Counted from the first letter of the stretch, positions 17,135 through 26,295 are shown. The stretch: 64,000 bases of DNA from Nocardia sp. NBC_01327 (GCF_035958815.1 NZ_CP108383.1:6386001-6450000); one strand, 5' to 3'. Translations and numbers: made by a program. The notes: generated by a model not told the origin, from the sequence alone.

Positions 17135-18987
17135 GGCAGCCCTTCAGGGTTCGGCAGGTACGACCATCCACCACCGGTCACGAGTTCCAGGCGGGCGGTG
17201 TGGTGCCGGTCGACCGTGCGGCGGTGCGCGGTGCTGATCAGGATGAGGTCGGGCAGTTCGGCGCGGATCAGGCTGTAGAGCGCGAATTCCAGGCCCTCGT
17301 CCACGGCGGAGGTCGCCTCGTCCAGGAACGCCGCCGCCGGCCGGATCAGAAGGATTCGCGCGAACGCCAAACGCTGTTGCTCCCCGGTCGACAGAATGGC
17401 CGCCCAGTCGGCTTCCTCGTCCAGCCGAGTCGCCAGATGACCGAGTTGCACCTTGGTCAGGGCGGCGGACAATGCGGCATCTGTCGCGCTGGCGGGTGCG
17501 GCGGGATAGGTGATGGCCGCGCGCAGATCGCCGAGCGGCAGGTACGGCAGTTGCGAGATGAACAGGGTGCCGGGAGACGACGGTCTGCCGACGACACCGC
17601 TTGTGTAGGGCCACATTTCGGCGAGCGCGCGCAGCAGGGTCGTCTTACCGGTCCCGGAGAGTCCCGTGACGACCACCGCGTCACCGGCACGCAACCGCAG
17701 ATTCAAATCCTCGACCAGAATCATCCCGTCCGGCCGATAGACATTCACCGTGCTCAGTTCCACCGAACGATCCAGGGCGCGCACCCCGATCTTGGGCAGC
17801 TCGCGGGATCTCTCGTTCGCCTCGAGCAGACCCTCGAGGCGCAGCAGCGTCGCACGGAACGCCGCGAAGCTGCTGTAGCTATTGCGGAAGAACGACAGTG
17901 AGCCCTGGATCTGCCCGAATGCCGCACCCGTCTGCTGGACATCGCCGAGAGTCAGCGTGCCCGCGAAGAACTTCGGCGCCTGCAACAGCCACGGCAGTAC
18001 CCACGCCGCCTCGGTGGCCGCCTGATTCCAGCCGATGAACCGTGTGGTGAACACCACCAGGCGGCGGTAGATGCGCAGCACCTCCGCGAATCGCGCACGC
18101 AGGCCGCGCCTTTCGGTGGCCTCGCCGCGGTAGAACGCGATCCGCTCGGCATTGTCACGCAACCGGACCAGGGCATAGCGGAAGTTGGCCGTCGCGGCCT
18201 GATAGTCGAAGCCGAGCTGAATCAGGGGGCGGCCGATCCAGAACGCGACCGAACTCGCCACCAGTACGTAGGCGAAGACCAGAAAGACCATCGCCCTGGG
18301 GATCTCGACGCCGGCGACACTCAGCGGCCCCGACAGATCCCAGAGAATCCGGGTGAAGGAGACGACCGACACCACCGCGGTGATCGCTCCCAGCGACAGG
18401 GACCGCGCACCCGCGATCATGTCGCCGACATCCTGCTGGATGCGCTGATCCGGGTTGTCGATCGGCGCGGCGATGAATCGGCCCCGGTAGTAGGCCTGAT
18501 CATCGATCCACGCCCCGGTCATGCGCTCGGTCAGCCACTCACGCCAGCCGATCTCGAATATCTGACCGAGATAGAAGTCCAGCTGGGTGCGCACCACCTC
18601 GATCACCGCGAGCACGCCGAAGATGATCAGCGAATGCCAGAACGCGTGTTCCGCGCTGTCGAGCGCACCGCCGTCACCGTTTCCGATCGCCGCGGCCGAG
18701 CCCTGCAGCGCCGAGAACATGTCATTGCCCTGATAGGACAGCAGCACCTTCACCCGGACCGACAACACCGCGCTCAACAACAGCACCCCGGCGAACGGCA
18801 GGGTGCGCCACGCTTCCGCGCCGGTGAAATACGCACCGGCGACCGCACGGAAGTGCCTGCCCCACTTGGTAATCCGCAGCAGTACCGCCGCAACCAACAG
18901 GAACACAACCCCCGCGATCACCACCGTGATCAGCAACCACTGCGCCGAAGCGACCAACTCGTCGCTCCAGTCGCGCGACGCATCCAC
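17131..18987 (-). CDS. BacA/SbmA-like ABC transporter (fused permease-ATPase)
   Basis: 618-residue half-type ABC transporter: N-terminal membrane domain of the ABC_membrane_2 group (as in YddA, mycobacterial Rv1819c and peroxisomal ABCD proteins) with about six helices, then a nucleotide-binding domain. Walker A is GLSGTGKTTLL, the signature is LSTGEQQRLAFARIL, Walker B is AAFLDEATSAVDE, and the H-loop is STAHR. It probably acts as a homodimer on hydrophilic peptides, corrinoids or lipids. The start is set at GTG 18987 because GGAGG stands 5 nt upstream; a TTG at 19065 lacks a ribosome site. Confidence 0.88.
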   Translation of the reverse strand: MDASRDWSDELVASAQWLLITVVIAGVVFLLVAAVLLRITKWGRHFRAVAGAYFTGAEAWRTLPFAGVLLLSAVLSVRVKVLLSYQGNDMFSALQGSAAAIGNGDGGALDSAEHAFWHSLIIFGVLAVIEVVRTQLDFYLGQIFEIGWREWLTERMTGAWIDDQAYYRGRFIAAPIDNPDQRIQQDVGDMIAGARSLSLGAITAVVSVVSFTRILWDLSGPLSVAGVEIPRAMVFLVFAYVLVASSVAFWIGRPLIQLGFDYQAATANFRYALVRLRDNAERIAFYRGEATERRGLRARFAEVLRIYRRLVVFTTRFIGWNQAATEAAWVLPWLLQAPKFFAGTLTLGDVQQTGAAFGQIQGSLSFFRNSYSSFAAFRATLLRLEGLLEANERSRELPKIGVRALDRSVELSTVNVYRPDGMILVEDLNLRLRAGDAVVVTGLSGTGKTTLLRALAEMWPYTSGVVGRPSSPGTLFISQLPYLPLGDLRAAITYPAAPASATDAALSAALTKVQLGHLATRLDEEADWAAILSTGEQQRLAFARILLIRPAAAFLDEATSAVDEGLEFALYSLIRAELPDLILISTAHRRTVDRHHTARLELVTGGGWSYLPNPEGLP

Positions 18988-19400
18988 AGCGGCCTCCGAT
19001 CGGATCCGGGCAATGTCGTCAGGCAGTCGAGAATCCGCTCCCAACTCGTGAGCGCACGCCAACAATAACTTCTACCTGCGCAAATCCGGTGGAACCCACT
19101 CACCGGCGGCACGAAGCACCCCCGCCGATCGGCGACGAGGCCGTTGTCTTCGCGGTCGTGGTCGCCGAACCATTCCGAACGCTATTGCCGGACAGATTTT
19201 TCCGACGTCATGCCGGCGGGGCCGTGCCAAATTTTCTCGGTGACGGCGAATATCGCAATTCCGAACATCGGATCGAATCCCGGCGCGACATCGCCATTGC
19301 GGCGATATTCGATCGGCTTTCCTACCATCTGTTCGAGGTGCGACACGCGACCCGGCATCGCGTCCCCGGTTCCCACGACCGCCATTGATATCACTTGGAC
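18988..19400. other. 413-bp intergenic region, no convincing gene
   Basis: Divergent spacer between the ABC transporter (minus) and the acyltransferase-like gene (plus). It carries the promoters for both. One 70-codon minus-strand frame (19394 to 19182) has an unremarkable composition, no recognised domain and no ribosome site, and is not called as a gene. No repeat or RNA gene was seen. Confidence 0.5.
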
Positions 19401-20411
19401 ATGACTCCGCTACTACCGCGTCTGGCGACAGTCGTCATCGGCGGAATCCTGTTGATCGTCGGCGCGCCTTTCCTGGTGATCGCCCGAATGGTCGTCCTGG
19501 CGCCGGGAATCCCGAATGCGGTACGCAACAGAGCTCGCCTGTTGTTACTCGGGGCGGCGTTCTTGATCGTGTACGAGCTCGCGGGTAGTTCGGGGGTCGA
19601 GGGCCAGCGATTCGGGCGGCAGGGCGGCTGTGACCGCCTCGCGGCCCTGAACCGGCGGTTCTACGGTTGGGGGTTCGCGGTGGCCGGGATCCGACTGGTC
19701 TGCGCTCCGCCGCCGCGCATCGCGGTCGATCGGCCGGTGATCGTGCTGGCCCGGCACGCCGGGGCCTTCAACAGCGCCCTGATGGCGCACCTCATCGCCA
19801 GCGAGTTGGGCCGGGACACCTACACGATCGCCAAGCGGTGCGCGGCGATCACACCGGGCCTGCGGGATGCGTACACCGCGTCGGGGGTGGTGTTCTGCCG
19901 GTTCGATGCCGAGGGGAAAACCCTGGCGCTGCAACAACTTCGATCTCAAGCAGTCGGCGCGCTGCCCACCGACGCACTGCTGCTGTTCCCGGAGGGCACG
20001 AATTATTCGGTGAAGCGGTGGCATCAGGCCATAACGACATTGCGAGCCGACGGGCGGCACACCCACGCCGAACAGGCCGAACAATGCCCGCATGTGATGC
20101 CGATTCATCCGGCCGGAGCCTGGATGCTCGCCTCCAGCGCCCCGACCGCCGACGTGGTCGTACTGGCGCAGACCGGGCTCGAGGATCTGGCCGCCGAGGG
20201 GCTGGGATATCCGCCACGCGGGTGCGGCACGGTGGATGTCGGATGGTGGCACATCCCCGCCGATCAGGTGCCGCGCGAGCGTGACGCCTTCAGCGCATGG
20301 CTGCGCGACCAGTGGCGGGAGGTCGATGCGTGGATCGCGACAACCCGGCAGCCGGAAACGATGAAACAGGCTCTGCCGCTACCACATCCGACACCGGCGA
20401 TTCCGACATAG
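19401..20411 (+). CDS. PlsC-like lysophospholipid acyltransferase family protein
   Basis: 336-residue membrane-associated acyltransferase fold. It has two N-terminal hydrophobic segments (TVVIGGILLIVGAPFLVIARM and ARLLLLGAAFLIVYELA), then VIVLARHAGAFNSALMAH in the place of motif I, and LLLFPEGTN as motif III. Motif I is HX4N instead of the canonical HX4D, so the catalytic Asp is replaced. ATG at 19401 is preferred over TTG at 19395. It would transfer an acyl chain to a lysolipid if active. It lies 62 nt before the EF-hand patatin gene, suggesting joint phospholipid remodelling. Confidence 0.78.
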   Translation: MTPLLPRLATVVIGGILLIVGAPFLVIARMVVLAPGIPNAVRNRARLLLLGAAFLIVYELAGSSGVEGQRFGRQGGCDRLAALNRRFYGWGFAVAGIRLVCAPPPRIAVDRPVIVLARHAGAFNSALMAHLIASELGRDTYTIAKRCAAITPGLRDAYTASGVVFCRFDAEGKTLALQQLRSQAVGALPTDALLLFPEGTNYSVKRWHQAITTLRADGRHTHAEQAEQCPHVMPIHPAGAWMLASSAPTADVVVLAQTGLEDLAAEGLGYPPRGCGTVDVGWWHIPADQVPRERDAFSAWLRDQWREVDAWIATTRQPETMKQALPLPHPTPAIPT

Positions 20412-20473
20412 CGACTTCGCACCGGTCCGGCTCGCTGCACTTCACTTACCCCCAGGAAGGAACCGGAACCGCC

Positions 20474-21994
20474 ATGGCAGACCCGGACACCACAGCAGAC
20501 CCGAGTGCGAACGCGCCACACACCGCCTTCGTGCTCGGTGGCGGCGGCATGCTGGGCGGCTACCAGGTCGGGATGTTGCGTGCGCTCTTGGAGCAGGGCA
20601 TCACCCCGGACTTCGTCGTCGGCACCTCGGTCGGGTCGATTCAAGGCGCGATCCTCGCCGCGGACCGCACCGTGAACGCCATCGAATCCCTGACCTCGTT
20701 CTGGCACGACGCGCTCACGAAGAAGGTCATGGGCGTCCCGCTGCGCTCGGTGCTGACGAACCTGGTCCGGCTGCGGCCCGCACTGGCCACCCAGGACGCG
20801 CTGCGAGAAGTACTCGAGCGGCACGTCGGTTCGAACACCCGCATCGAGGACCTCGCGGTGCCGTTCCAATGCGCGGCCGCCTCGATCGAACGTTCCACCG
20901 CACGCTATTTCGACTACGGCCCGCTGGTGCCGGCGCTTCTGGCCTCGAGCTGCATCCCCGGATTGTGGCCGCCATTGCGCATCGGGGCCGAGCACTACAT
21001 CGACGGCGGCGTGGTGGAGACCGTCCCGTTCACCCGGGCGGTTTCCTTCGGGGCGAAGGAGATCTACGTGCTGCGACTGCGACAGCGCGAGCTGCCGTTG
21101 AAAGCGCCACGCCTGCCTTGGCAATTGGGGCAGACGGTGTTCGAGGTCTCGCGGCGGCACCGCCTCGGGCAGGTCATCAATCTGCGGCCGCCGGGGGTGA
21201 CGGTCCATCTGCTGCCGACCGGTGAGGATCTGCTCGAACCACCGGATACCGGTCTGTACACCACGGTCCAGCAGCAGCTGGAAGTCTTCGACCGGCGGGT
21301 CACGGCCGGCTATCAGAGCACCCTGGACTATCTGAACGCCACCGACGAGCGCAAGACCGCGACCATCAGGTCCCGGACCAGGGAGCACACCTCGCCGCGC
21401 CACCAACTCCAGGATCGGGATGGTCGCCGAATCTCCTTGTCCCGCCCCACATCCGCGCTCGTCCGGGCCAAACTCGCCAGGTTCTTCGACCTCTTCGATA
21501 TCGACGGCGACCAGCGCGTCACCGGCGCCGAATACACCCTGGCGGCGGATCGGATCTGCCTCGCGTTCGGCTGCCCGATCGACAGCACCACGGGGGGACG
21601 GTTGCACGCGGCGTTCGCCGAATTCTGGGCCGGATTGTGCCGCGAAGCGGGCTTCGACATATCCGCCGAGCTCGAGCGCGACCAGTACGTCGACGCACTC
21701 GCCCGGCTCACCACCGACCCTGCCGGATACGACGCGAATGTGCTCCCCGCGATCGCCGCGATCCTGGCCGCCGCCGACCAGGATCGCGATGCGGTGCTGA
21801 ATGTGGACGAATTGCGTTCGCTGCTCACCGCCCTGCGCGTCGACACCGCCGATATCCACGCCGTCTCACTGCGGCTGGATACCAACAATGACGGTGTGCT
21901 GAGCATCGACGAACTCGACGAGGCGTTCTGCGACTACTTCACCAGCGAGGAACCCGGCGCACCGGGAAACCTGCTGTTCGGCGCCGCGCAGTAG
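20474..21994 (+). CDS. patatin-like phospholipase with C-terminal EF-hand module
   Basis: 506 residues. Residues 15-280 form a patatin domain: GGGG oxyanion loop at 22-25, nucleophile elbow GTSVG with Ser52, and DGG with catalytic Asp177. After a charged linker (290-330), residues 331-490 form an EF-hand domain with calcium loops at 342-353 (DIDGDQRVTGAE), 435-446 (DQDRDAVLNVDE) and 469-480 (DTNNDGVLSIDE). The tail PGAPGNLLFG resembles ends of actinobacterial EF-hand proteins. No signal peptide, so cytoplasmic or membrane-surface action. ATG at 20474 is used; earlier codons lie in the acyltransferase gene. Calcium control of lipolysis is an inference. Confidence 0.88.
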   Translation: MADPDTTADPSANAPHTAFVLGGGGMLGGYQVGMLRALLEQGITPDFVVGTSVGSIQGAILAADRTVNAIESLTSFWHDALTKKVMGVPLRSVLTNLVRLRPALATQDALREVLERHVGSNTRIEDLAVPFQCAAASIERSTARYFDYGPLVPALLASSCIPGLWPPLRIGAEHYIDGGVVETVPFTRAVSFGAKEIYVLRLRQRELPLKAPRLPWQLGQTVFEVSRRHRLGQVINLRPPGVTVHLLPTGEDLLEPPDTGLYTTVQQQLEVFDRRVTAGYQSTLDYLNATDERKTATIRSRTREHTSPRHQLQDRDGRRISLSRPTSALVRAKLARFFDLFDIDGDQRVTGAEYTLAADRICLAFGCPIDSTTGGRLHAAFAEFWAGLCREAGFDISAELERDQYVDALARLTTDPAGYDANVLPAIAAILAAADQDRDAVLNVDELRSLLTALRVDTADIHAVSLRLDTNNDGVLSIDELDEAFCDYFTSEEPGAPGNLLFGAAQ

Positions 21995-22750
21995 TCAGCG
22001 CTGTGGCGGCAGGCCGCGCAGGAAGATCTCGAACGCCTCCGGCCCGACCGCTATGCCGCCGCCGAAGGGTTGATCGAGCATCTGGATCAGTGCCATCACC
22101 AGCACGACAAGCACCGCCAGCGAACTCCCGAGCAACAGATGCGTCCAGAATTTCGGCAGCCCGAATACAAAGGTGAATCCGACGGTCACCGCCGCACCCA
22201 GAGCCAGTCCCAGCCACAGCACGGTCGGCACATTGTGGCCACTCTGACTGAGTCGTTCGCGCCGCGCCGAGGCGAGGTCATTGATTGTCGAGAGTGAATG
22301 CTCGTAGATCGACTGTGTCTGCGGGGTATCGGTCGGCAGGGCATTGATCTGCTCGCGCATGCGATACACCAGCGTGGTGGCTTCGGGACTGTATTCGCCG
22401 CGACCGAGCCCGGGCCATTCCTCATCGATGACCACTCGCGCGTACTGCTTGGTGGTCGCTTCCAGATCGCGTCCGGCCTCCGGCGGCAATGCCCGGGTAT
22501 TCCAGTACAGCGCACCGAGTTCATTCGCCTCGGTGAATGTATTGGTCCTGGCCTCCTGCAATGAATTCCACTCGTTGACCACCACAAAAGCCAGCAGCAC
22601 CGCATACAGCGCACCGACCGTCTGGAAAACCATTCCCGCGACCTCGTTGTGCTCGGCCGGCGCACCATGCCGCAAAGAATGCCGCATGAGCATGACGCCG
22701 CCGCCTACGGTCACTACCGGTACCAGCATCGCAATCGACGCCCACGACAT
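21995..22750 (-). CDS. DUF4239-family membrane protein
   Basis: 251-residue protein with an N-terminal membrane helix, a second helix with VFQTVGALYAVLLAFVVVNEW, a soluble helical segment of about 120 residues and two C-terminal helices. This is the layout of the bestrophin-like DUF4239 family, whose function is not firmly known. ATG at 22750 has AGGGAG 7 nt upstream. Its stop codon directly abuts the stop of the patatin gene (21994/21995). It sits between the two EF-hand lipolytic genes, so a shared membrane or calcium context is possible. Confidence 0.82.
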   Translation of the reverse strand: MSWASIAMLVPVVTVGGGVMLMRHSLRHGAPAEHNEVAGMVFQTVGALYAVLLAFVVVNEWNSLQEARTNTFTEANELGALYWNTRALPPEAGRDLEATTKQYARVVIDEEWPGLGRGEYSPEATTLVYRMREQINALPTDTPQTQSIYEHSLSTINDLASARRERLSQSGHNVPTVLWLGLALGAAVTVGFTFVFGLPKFWTHLLLGSSLAVLVVLVMALIQMLDQPFGGGIAVGPEAFEIFLRGLPPQR

Positions 22751-22947
22751 CGACGATCTCCCTGCATCGAAGGAACCCGAGTCTGCTGTCGCGGACAGAC
22801 GGTACCTGCGCGCATTGCCGGTTCCGGGCAACCCGCCGGGAATGTCGGAATCGCGAGAGTTTCCGCTGATGAAACCTCTACAATTCCCCCGAGATCGCGT
22901 TACCGCAGTTCGGCACCGAAAGAACCGGCCACGAAACGGAGCGGACG

Positions 22948-24600
22948 ATGATCACAGCGGGCAATTCGTTGCAGGACAATGCATTGCAGGATTCCGCATT
23001 ACAAGATGCCGCATTGCAGGACGCTGTATCGCATCCAGCGGGGACCCTGGTTCGCAGCGAAGACCTCCCGACGTCGTTCTGGCCCGGCCATACCGCGGCG
23101 GGCTATCGCGTCTGGTACCAGGGAGTCGGCTACGACGGTTCGGGCCGGATCGTCTCCGGATCGGTGTTCGTACCCGTGGGCGTCTCACCTCAGGGCGGCT
23201 GGCCTGTGGTCAGCTATGCACACGGGACGACCGGGCTGTCCGACCGAACCGCTCCGTCCATCGCCGGATTGTCGCGACCGGAGAGCCGACACGTGGCCAT
23301 GTGGCTCGAAGCCGGATACCTGGTGACCGTCACCGACTACGAGGGCCTGGCCTCCCCCGGCCCGCATCCGTATTTCAACGGTGAGGCCGCCGCCGACGAT
23401 GTTGTCGATATCGTTCGGGCCGCCCACCAACTCGGTCATCCGCTCAGTCCGCGCTGGGTAGCGGTCGGCTTCTCCCAGGGTGGCCATGCCGCGCTCTTCA
23501 CCGGGCTGATGGCCACGAAATACGCTCCAGAGCTTGACTTTCGAGGCACGGTCGCGCTGGCTCCGCCAGTGGAACTCCCGTTGATCATCAGCCTGCAGAC
23601 CACCGAGGACACCGCCGCGGTCACGCTCTTTCTGCCCTACCTGCTGGCCGGGCTGCGAACCACCCGAGGTCTGGCCACTCAGGATTTCATGACCGGCCTG
23701 GGCCAGCGACTGCTCGAACTCGCCGAGCACGCACCGGTCCGCGATATCCACTATGCGGTCGCGGTATTGACCAACCAGGACATCGGCACCACCGGTCTGA
23801 GCGGGCGGCCCGGCGTCGAGGACATGCTGAGCGCCTGCCGGGTCCCGTCGGCCCGATTTGATCGACCGGTGATGCTGGCCGCCGGGACCGCCGATGACGT
23901 GCTGCCGATGGAGGCTGTCACGCGATTCGCCGACGCGATACGCAGTGCGGGAACGGATATCCAGCTGACGACCTGCGCGGGAGCCGACCATACGGGCATG
24001 CTGTCCGCAGCACCGGAAATGCTCGACTGGGTCGGCGCGCTCATGACGGCCACCACGTCTGCGGATGCGTCCGAATCAGGCAGTGCCCGAAGCGGATTCG
24101 GGTTACTGGATATCACCGGCGATGGTTACCTGATGGCCGATGACTACGAGGCATTCGGGTTGCGGTTGGTGCAGGCCTTCGGCGAAGCCGTGGGCTCGCC
24201 CAAGGCGACCGCCGTACGTGCGGGATACCGCGCCCTCTGGCGCTCGATGGCGGCCAGGGCGGACGCCGACGGGGACGGGCGCATCACCCCGTCCGAGTTC
24301 CAGGGCTGGCTCGAAACCCATTGGGATAACGAAGAATTCGATCGAAGCATTACCCCGCTGGCCCAATCCGTCATCGACCTGGCCGATACCGACCGCAACG
24401 GCGTACTGGATCGCGACGAACTGATCGCCCTGCTCATCGGCTGCGAACACTCCCCCGCCGAAGCCACGATCCTCTTCGACCGCCTGGACATCGACAACTC
24501 CGGCACGATCACCACCGATGAACTCATCACAGCCATCCGCCAGTTCTGCCTGGACCCCACCCCCGACAAACCAGGCGCATGGCTCTTCGGCCGCTTCTGA
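22948..24600 (+). CDS. secretory-lipase-like alpha/beta hydrolase with C-terminal EF-hand module
   Basis: 550 residues. Residues 30-370 form an alpha/beta hydrolase of the LIP/secretory lipase type: SYAHGTTG near 89-96, nucleophile GFSQGG with Ser176, Asp316 or Asp317 in AGTADDVLP, and His348 in GADHTG. Residues 385-540 carry four EF-hand loops: 388-399 (DITGDGYLMADD), 439-450 (DADGDGRITPSE), 480-491 (DTDRNGVLDRDE) and 514-525 (DIDNSGTITTDE). The tail KPGAWLFG echoes the patatin protein. No signal peptide is seen; the N-terminus instead has four LQDxA repeats. Likely a calcium-binding cytoplasmic esterase. Confidence 0.88.
   Translation: MITAGNSLQDNALQDSALQDAALQDAVSHPAGTLVRSEDLPTSFWPGHTAAGYRVWYQGVGYDGSGRIVSGSVFVPVGVSPQGGWPVVSYAHGTTGLSDRTAPSIAGLSRPESRHVAMWLEAGYLVTVTDYEGLASPGPHPYFNGEAAADDVVDIVRAAHQLGHPLSPRWVAVGFSQGGHAALFTGLMATKYAPELDFRGTVALAPPVELPLIISLQTTEDTAAVTLFLPYLLAGLRTTRGLATQDFMTGLGQRLLELAEHAPVRDIHYAVAVLTNQDIGTTGLSGRPGVEDMLSACRVPSARFDRPVMLAAGTADDVLPMEAVTRFADAIRSAGTDIQLTTCAGADHTGMLSAAPEMLDWVGALMTATTSADASESGSARSGFGLLDITGDGYLMADDYEAFGLRLVQAFGEAVGSPKATAVRAGYRALWRSMAARADADGDGRITPSEFQGWLETHWDNEEFDRSITPLAQSVIDLADTDRNGVLDRDELIALLIGCEHSPAEATILFDRLDIDNSGTITTDELITAIRQFCLDPTPDKPGAWLFGRF
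22969..23028 (+). repeat. four 15-bp tandem repeats inside the lipase gene
   Basis: Four imperfect 15-bp units starting TTGCAGGA encode LQDNA, LQDSA, LQDAA and LQDAV at residues 8-27. Units differ mainly at third positions and in the fourth and fifth codons. They resemble short pentapeptide-repeat or helical heptad material and may vary in number between strains. Confidence 0.8.
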
Positions 24601-24642
24601 TCCGAGGCGTGCAGCGGCGCGGGTAGCCGCACCGAACCACCG

Positions 24643-25002
24643 TCAATCGGCCGTACCCGCATGCGCGGCAATAATCCGCCACCCGTGCGTGTCATCGTGC
24701 AGCCACGTGCGGGTATAGCGCATCCTGGCGGCGAACGGAGCCCCACCGACCGTCCCCTCGACCGATCCGAGAAACCAAGTGACACCGGCACATCCGTCAA
24801 CGAGGACAGTCAACTCCTCCTCCGCCATCCTCGTCACCACCTGCGCCCCGGTGCGATGCATCTCGAGATCGTCGGCCTTCGTATAGACACCCGCCCCGAA
24901 GGTGAAAATCAGCCGATCATCCAGCAGCCCCTCCAGCGCCGCAACATCCCCGGCAACCTGCGCCGCCTGCAACCGCCGCTCCGCATCCCGTAGGTCCTCC
25001 AC
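24643..25002 (-). CDS. DUF4440/SnoaL-like small protein
   Basis: 119-residue NTF2-fold protein of the DUF4440 type: EDLRDAERRLQAAQVAGDVAALEGLLDDRLIFTFGAGVYTKADDLEMHRTG, then a strand-rich half ending RTWLHDDTHGWRIIAAHAG. Members include hydrolases, isomerase-like proteins and ligand binders, and no activity can be assigned. GTG at 25002 is chosen with a GGGGG upstream; a longer reading from 25065 adds residues that do not fit the fold. It is convergent with the EF-hand lipase gene. A perfect palindrome TGACATGTCA lies upstream at 25092-25101. Confidence 0.75.
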   Translation of the reverse strand: MEDLRDAERRLQAAQVAGDVAALEGLLDDRLIFTFGAGVYTKADDLEMHRTGAQVVTRMAEEELTVLVDGCAGVTWFLGSVEGTVGGAPFAARMRYTRTWLHDDTHGWRIIAAHAGTAD

Positions 25003-25127
25003 ACCCCCATCGTAGAACAGCGCCGAACACCACCATCGACGGCCGAGAGTGTCTCGGCCAGTCAACCTTTCGGATACTTCCCGAAATCATGTGACATGTC
25101 AGGCCGGAACGGTGAGTGCGTGAACGG

Positions 25128-25511
25128 CTAGGACACCGCGATCCGCACATCGAACCAGCACTGCTCGACGCCGGAGTCGAACGGGAAATGGAAAATGCCG
25201 TAAGCCGTCACCGGCCGGCCGACCTCGCTCGCGGACACCAGCAAGGTTGTCGTCGGCCAACCCTCACCATCCTCCGCACCATCCTCCTGCGCGTCGCTGT
25301 CGTCGCCGTCGGACTCCTGACGCACGCCCACCAGCACTGTTCCAGCAGCCGACGCAGTCAACGTCAGGTTTGCGTTCGGCCACACCGGGGTCACCACCAC
25401 ACGACGAAACAGATAGATCGGATCACCGGTGCTGGACTCCAGCGTGTGCAGCGACTCCCCGACGAGCTCGTCACCCGCATCATTGGTCAACCTAATGCCC
25501 GTCAGGTCCAT
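25128..25511 (-). CDS. hypothetical protein, strand-rich
   Basis: 127-residue soluble protein of unknown function. It is strand-rich (LTGIRLTNDAGDELVGESLHTLESS.., VTAYGIFHFPFDSGVEQCWFDVRI) with an acidic loop in the centre (ESDGDDSDAQEDGAEDGEG). ATG at 25511 is preferred because GAGGGAG stands about 6 nt upstream. It follows the zinc-ribbon gene by 109 nt on the same strand and may be co-transcribed with it. No family recognised. Confidence 0.65.
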   Translation of the reverse strand: MDLTGIRLTNDAGDELVGESLHTLESSTGDPIYLFRRVVVTPVWPNANLTLTASAAGTVLVGVRQESDGDDSDAQEDGAEDGEGWPTTTLLVSASEVGRPVTAYGIFHFPFDSGVEQCWFDVRIAVS

Positions 25512-25620
25512 CCGAACTCCCTCGGTCGATAGCCGCGATACGCCGAAAAATAGCCTAGCGCGCGGCGAAGTATTCTGTGCAGCAACCACTTACAGCAACG
25601 TGGGCCGGCAGCCGAAACAT

Positions 25621-26223
25621 TCAGAACTTGCCAGTGTGGTGTTCGATTCGGTGCCCTAGTCGCGCAGCGAATTCGGCAATGAAGTCCTCGGCCAGTGGCG
25701 GCCAACCCCAGAAGTCGAAAGCAAGAGCGCCCAGAGCGAAATCGTCCGCCCACTGCCAGGTGGTGATGGGGCTCGGTATCGCACAGGAGGGGCAGATCGC
25801 CGCACCCGTGCCTGTTTGTTCCCAGGCATCGATCCCATCCGAGAATGGTTGCCACACAGCGGGATCTGCTTCCCATTGTTGTGGATAGTCGATGATCACT
25901 GTGGTCGTCTGGCAACGTGGGCATGTTACGGACGCCGGTTCGATGCCGCCCTGTCCCGGGTAGTGGGCATGGCGTCCGACAACGACAGCGACCGGGCCGG
26001 GGATCCAGTCGGCACCCCATTCCTGGGTAACCTGCGACCAATCAGGGCCCGCCACATAGCCCTCTTCGGCGTGGAGGCTGTACATCGCCTCGCGCGAAGT
26101 CTCCCGAAGCAGCAATCGCCGCGACACCATCCAATCCACCATGCCCTCGGCAAGCACGCCCGCATCGGCCGAGTTCACCTCGAGGTCAACAATTCGCTCG
26201 AAATAATCACCCACCCCCCGCAT
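25621..26223 (-). CDS. hypothetical protein with two CPxC knuckles
   Basis: 200-residue soluble protein, not recognised. Two cysteine knuckles, TCPRCQ near residue 100 and ICPSCA near residue 143, could bind zinc. The C-terminal part is rich in Trp and Phe (TTWQWADDFALGALAFDFWGWPPLAEDF). The start may be ATG at 26223 or a GTG three codons later with a better GGGGG site. No neighbour gives a clear function. Confidence 0.65.
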   Translation of the reverse strand: MRGVGDYFERIVDLEVNSADAGVLAEGMVDWMVSRRLLLRETSREAMYSLHAEEGYVAGPDWSQVTQEWGADWIPGPVAVVVGRHAHYPGQGGIEPASVTCPRCQTTTVIIDYPQQWEADPAVWQPFSDGIDAWEQTGTGAAICPSCAIPSPITTWQWADDFALGALAFDFWGWPPLAEDFIAEFAARLGHRIEHHTGKF

Positions 26224-26295
26224 CCTGCCACCAGCTGCGAGATCCTTCGAGAAGGCCTATCCCCTTGGCAGAAAGTCAATTCCCCTGGGAATTGG

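Noticed and set aside
19182-19394. 70-codon minus-strand frame in the 413-bp spacer
   Set aside because: No ribosome site, no recognised family, and composition similar to the surrounding non-coding DNA.
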